64,000 nucleotides of DNA. Source: Adiantum capillus-veneris. Lineage: Eukaryota; Streptophyta; Polypodiopsida; Polypodiales; Pteridaceae. Location: positions 38,808,037-38,872,036 of the forward strand of contig CM043966.1 in the NCBI GenBank assembly GCA_014529385.2. Direction: 5' to 3'. This document shows positions 22,930 through 33,194 of the stretch, piece by piece (positions within the stretch are counted from its first letter, which is position 1; every line of letters starts with the position of its first letter). A program made the position numbers and the translations under genes. The notes beneath the pieces were generated by a model. That model saw only the letters and a program-made list of their open reading frames with translations. It was not told the DNA's origin and made no database searches.

Positions 22930-23600
22930 GTTAGGTCCCAAGTGCATACATAGCATAAGAGGGTGCAATACACTGAACACGGGCTCAACAAGAGCCTAAT
23001 AGAAAACTTGGATACATCATGCTGGTATGCGCAACTGTCCTCGTGGTTTCAGAGACACGGGTTCAGTATGGAAAGATTACCCCGCTTCCAATACTCTCTT
23101 GAGGGTCCATCACTGGCAATTACAAGAACGGAGATTAATAAAATCATCTGTCGGGATCTTATACAGTTGGATACTAAGAGGACATGGGTAGACCCTACAC
23201 AAGAATTGGGCACGAAGATGGCCGACACAAAGAAAACTTCCTACAGCTATCTGAAGACGGATTTGTGATTCGCCCGAGTTACATGGATACCCATCTGTCT
23301 CAAACAATAATCAAGTAGTGAGTGAGGGACGGACTCTCCTCGACTCGATAAGCCAACATGGCTTTACAATACAATGATGGGGGTTCGAAGCACTGTGGCT
23401 CACCCTTCAACTGGCATACAAAACGTGGACTCGAGACCCACTCGAATGACCTGCTGAGTTAAGAATGCAGACTTGGGACTTAGAATGCAGAGTGTTAAGA
23501 ATGCAGACATGGGACTTAGACCTATGTAAGCTTTACAAAACTGTCTTGGGCAAGTTGATATTCAGAGGACTCCATGATATCCACACCTAGAAAACTTTGT
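22930..23600 (-). repeat. Probable LTR (single copy seen, outer end uncertain)
   Basis: Starts with TGTTAGGTCCC on the plus strand, next to the primer-binding site. No second copy was found, so the right limit is a guess. A short tandem repeat of an AAGAATGCAGAC-type unit lies at 23,460-23,522. Confidence 0.4.
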
Positions 23601-24015
23601 CTTGACAATGCATTTCATGTTAACTGATACAACTATGTAAAATGCAAGTGAGAAACCTCCATTTCTAGACTAACTATAGTGATTATTGGAGCTGAGCATT
23701 GGCTGCTGCTGCACTGCCGACCAACACCTCCTCTTTCACACACTCCCACACCCCCAAAATCATCTTCAAAAGTGCAAGAACAACTATTATGTAAATAGAA
23801 CCAAGGCAAACATGGTGAAAATACTTAGCTGCAGTCTAAAAGCTCTGTCAGCCAGCCATTACCTTTCTTGCTACTACCATGCCAACATGCTCCTGATCAG
23901 TTTCTGAATGTATGCTCTGTTTAAAATGTTGCTTGAGCTCATGGTTAACTCGTCCAGCCTTCAAAGCCTGGTTAACTCGTCTAGCCTTCAAAACACACAC
24001 ACAATGCTCATACAA

Positions 24016-24053
<38 letters not shown>

Positions 24054-25440
24054 CTTCACGCCACACACACACACACACAGACACTTTTTGTGCTCTCTTG
24101 CTCTGTGTTTGCAAGGGAGGCTTGAAGCTAAGTGGAACACTGTTACATGGTAAAATGCAAACATTCTTTGACTTAATTTTTTTGCTCAGCCCAAGGTTGC
24201 TGAAGTCCAGCACCCCCCCTTTCCCCTTCAAGCGAGCCACTTCAGAGATAATTGCAGTCTTGGTTTGCTCCCATCCCTCAAGATCTGCTCACGCCTAATT
24301 CTTTCACTTTTCTAGGAGCTATTTTGGCAATTATACATCTATCTGGTGAATTTCCCCAACAACACACATATTGGGAAAATCCCCAGAATAATACCATAGG
24401 TAGGCGACGCAGCTAAAGTATCCCTCTTCGTTTCTTGGCAGCTTCAAAAATCAGCCTTTGGAAGCACGGGCACCATCTTAGACAGGTGCATAAAAATGGT
24501 TCTATGTTGCCACTATCTTTAAAGGCTTGATTGGATGACTTGCGAGTAAGGTCTGGCAAACTTGAAGTCATTACCACACCTGGATCTAAGCTTCAAAAGC
24601 ACAAACAAATGAGAAGGAGCCCACTAATCAACTAGCTACTTGCTAGGTGCATCTGACAGAACCGTTCTGTACAAACGGACAATACCTTGTAGAAGGATGC
24701 TTAGGACATGTGCCCTGAATGCAAGATGAAGGCAAAGTGTAATGTTCAAAATTGAGTTGATGGATACAAAACTCAGAGCTCAAATGCAGTGTTTTGGCCT
24801 GATTCTGGCCAGTATGAGGACTTTACATCTTCCATAAAAGTGAAAGGGTTCGAAGCCGAAAAAACAATGCCACACGCATCAGAAACGTGAATGGGGCTAT
24901 GTGTAATGAGGGAGAGCATAGGGAAATACCTGTGATCCTGGGCCGGAAGTAATCGAAAACAGGGGCGGGGCCACTAAAGGAGATGGAGCAGGGGAGGAGG
25001 TGAACCTGGTTAGGGGCAAGGGTGGAGCAAGAGGCCTTGGCAATGCAAATGAGGCCCGTGCTTCCTTCTGGGACTGCCATTGCTCTACTTTTGGCGGGAG
25101 AGCTCTCCAACGTATGACTCTCAGCGATCCTTGCTTCTTTGGGGAGATGGGATCAAAGGCCCACGTTGGGGCAGTCCGGCCCATCCGATCGGAACTAGGT
25201 GTGAACTAAATGTGAACATGTGCACCACACTAAGTTTGGTGTGAACTAGATGTGAACTTGGGAGGGTATGTGCACCACACCAAATTTGTTGTGAACTCGA
25301 TGTTAACTAAGTGTGAACTAAATGTGAACTTATCCACGGAATGCGAACTTATCCGCGGATGATGTGATCTATAAACATGGTGTGTATATGTACATTGTAT
25401 GTATGTATATATATATTACACACACACACACATAGTATGT
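23601..25440. other. Non-coding stretch with microsatellites
   Basis: (TC)n at about 24,020-24,050, (CA)n at about 24,063-24,079. At 25,195-25,345 a short unit containing GTGTGAACTA/TGTGAACTT recurs about seven times. ORFs here are low-complexity and not supported as genes. Confidence 0.5.
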
Positions 25441-25448
25441 GATACCCC

Positions 25449-25479
<31 letters not shown>
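25449..25479. repeat. Poly-C run, about 31 bases
   Basis: An uninterrupted C tract between a (CA)n/(TA)n region and GCGCACGTGCG. Such tracts are prone to sequencing error, so its length is unreliable. Confidence 0.9.
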
Positions 25480-25480
<1 letters not shown>

Positions 25481-25543
25481 CGCACGTGCGATGTCCCCTC
25501 CCTTATGTATACGATATGAGTATGAAATAATGAGGGGCTACCC

Positions 25544-26074
25544 CTATTGTATACGCTTATGTACAAAATCCAAAACCCCCCCTCTTGTACACTCACGCGG
25601 TACCGTACGGAAAAACACAGTGAATCCCCCGGGTCCACAATAAGAGAAAGCTCTTGTATTGTGAGTTACACTATCTCCTCCTCGAGTATCATGGGTGCTA
25701 ATGGTGACATCTTTGTACGTAAAGTCCACTGGCCTATCGAGAATAAAATGCATATAAAGCATTTTAGCAAAGTAGAGTGGTGCATTTGAATTATGGAGTG
25801 GATGGCCATACACCTCCAAAAATATTCGCTCAGTGTTGAGTTTGATGTCATCATTTTGGCACCTTGACACCTTCCATCTTCCCTTTTTGATCTCATCTTC
25901 TGGGCACGGCCATATCTCTTTGATCATATCCTTTGTGACTTCTTTATTTATGTCACTCCATTGGGCATGATTGGGGTTTGCCCCTTTGGATGATATGCAG
26001 GCCGTTCTAGTTACTTGACGGGCAGTCAAACCTTGTGCAAGAGCTTTAAGTCGCTCGTATGCCTTTCTAGCCAC
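25544..26074 (-). CDS. Orphan ORF, 176 aa, unknown
   Basis: Not recognised. Open from ATG at 26,074. The first ~130 residues have balanced, protein-like composition (SSKGANPNHAQWSDINKEVT, MIKEIWPCPEDEIKKGRWKV, LYFAKMLYMHFILDRPVDFT), with many charged residues and no visible signal peptide or membrane segment. The last ~45 residues run toward the low-complexity, poly-C side and may not be genuine. It lies just downstream of the kinase-like pseudogene on the same strand, so it could be a further exon of that locus or an independent remnant. Confidence 0.35.
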   Translation of the reverse strand: MARKAYERLKALAQGLTARQVTRTACISSKGANPNHAQWSDINKEVTKDMIKEIWPCPEDEIKKGRWKVSRCQNDDIKLNTERIFLEVYGHPLHNSNAPLYFAKMLYMHFILDRPVDFTYKDVTISTHDTRGGDSVTHNTRAFSYCGPGGFTVFFRTVPRECTRGGVLDFVHKRIQ

Positions 26075-26326
26075 TCATGGTGCTTGTTATCTTGTCTTTC
26101 TATCATATCTACAAAAACATAGATGATAGAAGAAACTTGGTAAATGAAAGATTAATACATAATACATCCATCTCATTGGCCTCAAAGATTGAAATATGGA
26201 ATCCAAAAATCAGTGGAAAGCATCCCAGTAAAGACAAGTATACCTCAAACATGAGACCAAACAAATTATTTGACCACATCTCAAATTATCTTGACCACAT
26301 ATTTTAAATATTAAAACCATGTTCAA

Positions 26327-27451
26327 TTACATAACTGGTAGAGAGAGTTCGACTAGCGGGCGTTGCACCCTCGCTGGCTCAGTGTTCAATGATCTGCAAA
26401 ACCCTACCACTTGCATCATAGATTTTCTCTCTTTGTGATTCAGTAGGAACATCCAATTTTTGGCTCTATAAAGTATAGCATCCATGGTGGCTTTTTTGTG
26501 GGTATTGTGCCCATCCACGGATCGTGTACAACCTTCCAAAAGTCATATAGTACTTTTAGTAAGTATCCCAAAGCATCCACATCACTTGCCAAATTGTAGG
26601 AATATTCAAGAAGGGAATCATATAACTCGAGCGCCAGCCATCCTTTTAGTAAGTATCCCAAAGTGTCAACATCATTTGGGGGATTGTAGGCATATTCAAG
26701 AAGGGAATCATATAGCTCGAGTGCCAGCCGCATGCTCATGTCTGTCGCTCTTGATCAGTAGTAGATTGAGCAAGTGCCACCTTTTTTGGGTTTTTACCTG
26801 CCTCATATACAAAATTAAGAGAAAATCACTTTTTTGGACTCTTTTAGTAGAAGTCCCCGATCAATGATGCCAATGCATGCCTTCAAATCTTTGATGAAGT
26901 CCAATACTATATTAAATGTGTGTAGGTCAGTGTGAATAATTCTCGTTGTATGTGTAGTGCCATGCCATCCACCAGAGCATGCATGTGGGCATACTCGTCA
27001 CTACCTCCTTGACTTTGGCAAGATGCTCCTGGCTTAGTTTCATGTCAGGAGGGAGAGGCTTTTTCCACCCTTGATCCAAGCGATACATCACTCTGGAAAA
27101 TTCACTGTATTTGAAGGGAACCTTCAAGATTATGTCATCGATCAAGCCTCCATTATAGTATGGAAAAGTTGTTATCCAGGTCGACTCATTTATGAAAGCA
27201 ATGCACTTGAAGATTTTTGAGTGCAATGCTTGCATGTCATGCTCTATTTGAAAGCTCTCAAACTTGAAGTTGTTGTTTCCCTTGTACAATTTCCCACAAT
27301 ATGTTATGTGCTCAAGAAGAAAAGAAATCCCTCGAACTTTGTACTCTTTTACTTCACCAAAGTCCCCTGAACCAATTTGTTGTCCTTTAATCAATGCCTC
27401 GTGTGGAATGTGGATGAGATGTGCACACATGGAGTTGTAAACAATGCGCAT
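26327..27451 (-). pseudogene. Protein kinase-like pseudogene
   Basis: Protein kinases transfer phosphate from ATP to protein. Seen on the minus strand: a glycine-rich loop IGSGDFGEV, then YCGKLYKG at the ATP-binding Lys position. In another frame near 26,860-26,950 is HTDLHTFNIVLDF, matching the catalytic loop (H-x-D-L-x-x-x-N) with Asp and Asn present, then IGIIDRGLLL in place of the DFG motif (DRG). A frameshift at about 26,930-26,950 separates the halves. Two similar ~75-bp segments encoding LALELYDSLLEY...DVDxLGYLLK lie in tandem at 26,550-26,720. The ATG at 27,451 lies ~10 bp downstream of TATAAATA (27,462-27,469), which is too close for a normal promoter, so the true start is unclear. 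Confidence 0.65.
26550..26725 (-). repeat. Tandem duplication of ~90 bp in the kinase-like pseudogene
   Basis: Two adjacent copies of a unit containing TTTTAGTAAGTATCCCAAAG, each ending with a similar AAGAAGGGAATCATAT[A] segment; both encode LALELYDSLLEY-like sequence on the minus strand. Confidence 0.8.
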
Positions 27452-27469
27452 AATTGCCCATGTATTTAT

Positions 27470-27645
27470 AGATCATCTCTCGTGTGGACCCCTTTAACCT
27501 TGGCCCCCTGTTAAGATATATCTATAAGCACATGTCTATATTCTAACCCTTGTTTTTGTTTATTCTCCCACATTAAATGATCAGTTTAATATGAGAAATC
27601 ATGTAATTTAGTTAGATATTAGATTTTATGATATTATCTCTCTCT
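27470..27645 (-). repeat. LTR-start fragment of the decayed chromovirus
   Basis: On the minus strand, TTTCTCATATTAAACTGATC and the following ATTTAATGTGGGA match the start of the 44,917 LTR. The rest differs from that LTR and instead matches the fragment at 42,665-42,835. Confidence 0.7.
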
Positions 27646-28030
27646 TGAAATCATAGTCATGCTCGACTATGAGGTAGAAGAGATAAAGCCTTAGTCATTA
27701 GTCAATGTTTCCGAGTGGGTAGAGGATCCCTTTTTACCCTATGACATCATTCCAAGATGGATGACTAATCCATTTGCTACCGCAAGCATGTCTTCTCTTT
27801 AGTCCATATCATAGTCCCAAAGTAGAGTGACAATTTCTACTTGGTGTTTGAGAGACGCCGTCAACACAAACATGATTCTAAGCATGCATACTACTTAAAT
27901 TTGTTCACAATTAAAAGAGAATTAGTCTTATAAGACAAAAACATTGATCATTTAAAAGAAACATGTACATTTGCTTACTCTAATGTAGCATTGTAAGCAA
28001 TGACAAGATTTATACTATCCTTAAACTGTA
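27646..28030 (-). other. 3' untranslated region of the decayed chromovirus
   Basis: Parallel to 51,894-62,000 of the intact copy: CAAATGGATTAGTCATCC and ACATGCTTGCGG lie side by side here, giving the empty-site counterpart of the DNA-transposon insertion at 52,094-61,839. Confidence 0.7.
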
Positions 28031-29300
28031 ATCCTTGCATCCATCTAGCATCTTCAAAAGGATAATTTTTTAACATAAGATATCGACGGATAATCTTACC
28101 ATGTCGTAGTACCTTGTCTTCATGCCTTTGGGTTGTAGCACCTCTTCTTGGTCTTTGATTTTGAGAGGGTCTTCAATAAGTGGGTCACTTTGTGGGTCTC
28201 CTTTGTAGGGATTAAGTAGGCTCACATGAAAATCATTGTGTATGAGCACCAATGGTAGGGTAGCTTGAGTTGATAAGCCAATTTATTGATTGGCTTCAAC
28301 ATTTGAAAAGGACCAAGTATCTTTTTGCTAGTTTAGCATAATACTTTTGATGGCCCGTAGGATTTTTGCTCGTCATTTGCCTCAATCGAGCCTTGGGAAA
28401 CTTAAGTAAGACCCAATCATTTTCTTTAAACGTTAAGGACCTTCTCTGCTTGTCAACAATAGCTTCCTTTGCTGAGAGATGTCTATAGCCTCCTTACTCT
28501 TTTGGAAAGATTCTTGTAAGTCACAGCTATATTCATTTGCAGCGAAGATCTTCCCATGTACTTTAGGTAGCAAGGGACTTTTAGGTCTACCCTCAATAGG
28601 TGCTTTTCCCTCGAAAGTATGGACAATATTGTTGTACTCATACTCTACAAGGGTTAAGTACTTTTTCCATTGTGAGTATTGATCTACTTCTGTAACACAA
28701 GTCTTTAGTAGATCAAGTATTGTAAGATTGGCTATCTCACTTTGGCCATCCGTTTGTGGGTGACAGGACAAAGAGAAATTCATTCTTATACCTAGATTTT
28801 AAAAGAAACATTTTCAAAATTTACTGGTCATTCTAGGATCTCTATCTGACATGATCTATTACCATGGTGTTTGAAAATGTGAGATATGAAGAGAGTTACC
28901 ATTTGATGTGCCGCTTAATAGTCGTTTTGATAGGAATAAAGTGTGCTTGCTTACTAAACCTTTCGACTATTGTCCATATTCTCATATTCCCATGGATAAA
29001 CTTGGATAATCCAAAGATAAAATCCATGGATATACTCTACCATGGTGAATTAGGGATTGACAATGGTTGGAGTAATCCAGGTTGCTTCCCTCTATCATAC
29101 TTAGTCTTTCGGTATACCACACATTTTGAAACATACTCTTGTATGTCTACTTTCATGGTGGGCCAATAGAAGTACGTCTCTACTCCTCAAAGAGGAGGTT
29201 GAAGGCCTCTATGACCCGCATACGAGGAGCATGGGATTCATATATAACTTTCTCATGAAGGGAGTGGGTAACACATAGCCTATTTCCATGGAGAAGATAA
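28031..29300 (-). pseudogene. Integrase and chromodomain remnant
   Basis: 28,433-28,783 encodes MNFSLSCHPQTDGQSEIANL, the integrase core segment near the catalytic Glu, then EVDQYSQWKKYLTLVEYEYN. 28,070-28,252 encodes LIHNDFHVSLLNPYKGDPQS, the link to the chromodomain. Upstream zinc-finger and core start are recognisable to 29,300 but broken. Confidence 0.8.
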
Positions 29301-29517
29301 CCATCCTACAAGGGGAATGGTTCCTCTTTCATTCCCACAAGCAAGGGCTAACATTATGTCTTTAAAGTCAAGGCCTGTAGCATACTCATCTATCATAGAG
29401 GATCTTGGTCATCGTGAAAGTGTATCCGCCACTTAGTTGTGCTTACTAGCAATGTGAGAAATATGAAATTAAAATTGCGAAATAAAATTTTCCCACCTCA
29501 TTTGTTTGTCGAAAAGC

Positions 29518-29841
29518 TTAGTTTGCGTACTTGAGACTTTGGGGGTTTTCTCGTAAAATAAATGGAGTCCCCAATACATAGTGCTTCCATGTGTCTAGGG
29601 CATGTAGAACAGCTAAAGGCTCTTTTTTGTATATTCCCAAGACTCCCTCATTGGCATTGATCCTTCGACTCTCATATGCTATGGCATGCCCTTCTTGAAG
29701 TAAGACTGCTCCAAGGCAATCACCACAAGCATCACATTGGATCTCAAATGGATTTGAGAGATCCGGAAGCAGAAGGACTGGTTGGGAGGTAACCTTCTCT
29801 TTGATCTTGTCAAAAGCATTTTTCTCCTTGTGGTAGTCCAT
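29518..29841 (-). pseudogene. RNase H remnant
   Basis: Reads PVLLLPDLSNPFEIQCDACG, DCLGAVLLQEGHAIAYESRR and KEPLAVLHALDTWKHYVLGT, parallel to the 44.9-kb chromovirus RNase H with its first Asp in the CDAC segment and Glu replaced in places. Confidence 0.85.
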
Positions 29842-29989
29842 GAGTACTTAATGTTCTTCTTTGTTAAGTCATATAATGGTCCCGCTATTTGAGAGAATTT
29901 TTCTATGAAGCGTCTATATTATGCACACATACCAATATAGCTTCTTAGCTCATGTAGATTCCTTGGATTAGGCCATGATTTTATTACCT

Positions 29990-30540
29990 CCAACTTTGAT
30001 GGATCCATATGGATACCATCTTGAGAGATAATATGACCTAAGTATTGAATCTCTTAAAGGAAAAATTCTCTTTTATTTTGATTGATAAAAAGCTTGTTCT
30101 CCCTCAATGATTGAAAAATCACAAGGAGATGTTGCTTGTGTTCCTCCACGGACTTGGAGTACATGATGATATCATCAAAGAACACTCCAATGAATTTGCA
30201 GTAGGGTCTAAATATTTTCTCCATTAAACAATTGAGCGTGGATGGTGCATTAGTCAAGCCAAAAGGCATGACTAGATATTCATAAATACCAAATGTTGTA
30301 CAGAACGCGGTCTTTAGGATATCTTCATTCACTATCCTTATTTGATGATAGCCACTTTTAAGCTCAATCCTACTGAAGTAGGTAGAGCTTTGTAGCTTAT
30401 CAAATAGATCTTCTACCCAAGGTACAAGAAATTTATTTTGAAAAGTGATATGGTTTAGTGATTGATAGTGCACACACATGCGATATGTACCATATTTCTT
30501 TTGCACTAAATACTGGAGAACAAAAGGGAGAGGAGATAGG
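29990..30540 (-). pseudogene. Reverse transcriptase remnant
   Basis: 150 open codons (30,054-30,506) with [60 protein letters not shown] and the catalytic loop GVFFDDIIMYS. Asp to Glu change in FSRIELKSGYHQ at the first catalytic position, and stops on both sides. Confidence 0.85.
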
Positions 30541-31420
30541 CCTCACCATTTATTTGTCTACCAATTCTTGTACTTGCCTCATGATCTCATCTTGTTGAGC
30601 TTGGAAACTCAATAAGGAGGCTTGTTAGGCGGTGAGCTTCCTAGTAGGAGCTCTATTTCATGGTCATCATCCCCTCGTTTTGGAGGTAAGTCCATAGGGA
30701 TATCATCGATGAACACATATTGGAATCCTTTTAGAAAATTAGACGAGTCTAACTCTTCTTCATTCCTACCATTTACATTTGATCAAACATTAGGATCTTT
30801 TAGGGACTCTATGACAAAAATCATGTACGCAAAAAATGAGCTTTTCATTGATTTATCAAAAGCAGGAGAATTTACAAGTGGTATAGTACGATCAGACTCA
30901 CTAGATTCTCCTTTTAGGGAACTTCATGTTGGTAGCCATGCGGTTGAATCATGGTGCCCCTAGGATAACATTTCATGTTGAAGAGGAGAGATGAAAAAGT
31001 CTTCTTTGTCGACGTAGATTTGGACATGAAGCCTCAATTCCCAATCAAGGGAGTAAAAGAGGCTTGCTATCCCTTGAAAGCTACATTGGCAGTTAATGTA
31101 TCTCCCATCTTGAAAGCTTGAATGCCCAACTTAGTGGCCAACTCCGTTGATATGAAGTTGTGAGTAGAGCCAAGGTCAAACAAGATGAAGGCATCATGCT
31201 CCCTTACCTTTCCACAAGCATATGAAAGAGGTCATCCTTTGCAATGAGCATCATCTTTTAGAGCTTTCATAGTGGAAGCTCTAGGAGTCTCATTATAGGT
31301 ATTTCTCTTGGGACAAGAACGAAAGCCATGTCCTTGCTCCCCACACTTGAAACATTTGTGTTCCTTGTGAAAAGCTTCAAGCTTTTCAGGAGAGATTTTA
31401 TTTTAATGTTGGGAGATGTT
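30541..31420 (-). pseudogene. Gag zinc knuckle and protease remnant
   Basis: Minus-strand frames give a CCHC knuckle of the form CFKCGEQGHGFRSC near 31,310-31,355, then HDAFILFDLGSTHNFISTEL near 31,150-31,210, the retropepsin motif with DLGST. These parallel 48,390-48,620 of the better-preserved copy. Confidence 0.7.
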
Positions 31421-31562
31421 GTAGCACGACCTAATTCCAACCCACACAAAATTATCAAATCCGTGGATCGGCAACCCGGCTCGGCCATGGAAGCACGAGC
31501 ATCCCGGATGAATATAAATAGAGGATTCAAGAGATCACCTTTCTAATGCAAGTAGAGATTAG

Positions 31563-32239
31563 CCATGGCAAGACTAACTCTAGACCTACTCTAATCACTA
31601 ATCAATCAACTCCTACATACATCAAGTCCACCGAAGTCCAACTTACCATAGACTAGAAACCCCAAGCACACTAACGATAAGCACACACTAATTACCACAT
31701 GTCAATCACACAATAGCTACACACACAAGGTGATTGGTGCTAGAGCTTCATAAAACCTATCTACACACAAACAAACAGTACGGAACACACACTAATTACA
31801 AGATTAAGATCCAACTTAATCAACCTGATTGGTGATGATAAATCTCACAAATTGAATGCTTATGGAAGAGTAGGAGTGGTTAATAGCAAGAAGTACATAC
31901 CTCTCTCAAATCTAGAATAATGAGAGTGTAATACTACTTCATGACATAATGAAATGTAGAGAAGAAGTAGACTAATGAGAAAATAGGGATTAGATTAATC
32001 AAGAAGAGCTTACTCTAATTACAATGGTTAGCACTAGCCTCTTTAGCATAGACATTTAGCTCAAGGCTAGGCCATAGAGAGAACACTCAAGAGAGAGAGA
32101 GCTCTCAAAAGTGGATCCTCAAGAGTGGATACTCAAGAATGAAGACTCCTTGCATAAAGGCTTCCGTTTAAAGGCTTTCACCACAATCCCTTCTACTATG
32201 GGTTTAAGCTTGAGCCCTCTAGGCTAGCATATACAACTT
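31563..32239. repeat. Direct repeat copy A (~677 bp)
   Basis: Closely matches 41,245-41,914 from CCATGGCAAGACTAACTCTA to GCTAGCATATACAACTT. Non-coding. Could be one LTR of a large non-coding element (TGGCAAG...TATACA), but no target duplication was found. Confidence 0.9.
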
Positions 32240-33112
32240 TGGAACTCCAAGTGAGCCCAAGACTTATACAAAGTGAGTTAGCAATATTATGCACAAACAT
32301 ATTATATCTCCCGATTGATGCATATTCGATGTAGCATGTGTTAGCCGTTGCTCCCCTTCCTAATTTTGTGCACGTCCTTGTGTGCCGGTGAAGCAAAACA
32401 CAGTGACATGGTAGAAAGCAAGTCCATGGAAGAAATGTTGTGCTCCAAAACATAAGAACAAGTAATGAGCATCAAAGGCCAACAAGGATACAAAACATGA
32501 AGTACAATGAACAACGATGCAAAGTGGATTTTTAGCTTCTAAAAGATGGGTGAATCATAGTCAAAAACTAGGCAACATAAAGCAAAAAAACACTCAACTA
32601 TCATGAATATTAAACCACTTGAGACTTTAGTTGTATGCATGAGACGCAAGCAATCCTAGGCTAATGCAAGTTCATAAACCTACTAGCCTAAAAACTATGT
32701 GAACAATCTTAATAAATCATTCAAGTGTATCATGTCTACGGGCTATTAAAAAGCTCCTAATCTATTAGGACATTGTCATAGCATTTTGAAGCTCAAGGGA
32801 GTTTTTTTTTGTCATTCATTGAAAAAAAGTAAAACACAATACAAGGCTACCACCCCAAGGCAAGTCTAAGTGCGGATCTCGGCTCCTTGAACCCTCAAGA
32901 AGGTGTTCCAAAAGCATACTAGCCTACCAAGGTGACGGTGAGGCGATCCGGGGCGGGCAACAAAAAGACTGGCCTCTAAGCACCCTTGTAGGCTCCCGTG
33001 CTGCTCAATTGGGTTGGGGTTGGAAAAAAAAACAAACACACACACAAACCCGCAACCTAACCCTACACAAATTTGGGGCACCACCTAGTTTTGGATGCGA
33101 ACTAGGACGCGT

Positions 33113-33192
<80 letters not shown>
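33113..33192. repeat. (GA)n microsatellite, about 80 bp
   Basis: Pure GA dinucleotide run. ORFs through it encode only RERERE and are not genes. Confidence 0.98.

Positions 33193-33194
<2 letters not shown>

Larger units (their letters stand above)
27470..31420 (-). mobile_element. Decayed chromovirus copy, 5'-truncated
   Basis: Minus-strand relative of the chromovirus at 44,917-63,604: integrase tail, RNase H, RT and gag/protease segments can be followed at the protein level in the same order. The left end holds an LTR start (27,470-27,645). At about 31,400-31,420, just past the gag zinc knuckle, similarity stops and unrelated sequence begins, so gag N-terminus and 5' LTR are missing. Stops and frameshifts occur throughout; decay is much greater than in the 44.9-kb copy. 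Confidence 0.85.

Noticed and set aside
31267-31546. Short ORFs on both strands
   Set aside because: They lie over the zinc-knuckle remnant of the decayed chromovirus in wrong frames and past its truncation.
33100-33194. ORF of repeated Arg-Glu
   Set aside because: It is a (GA)n microsatellite read as protein. The same holds for 42,775-43,029.
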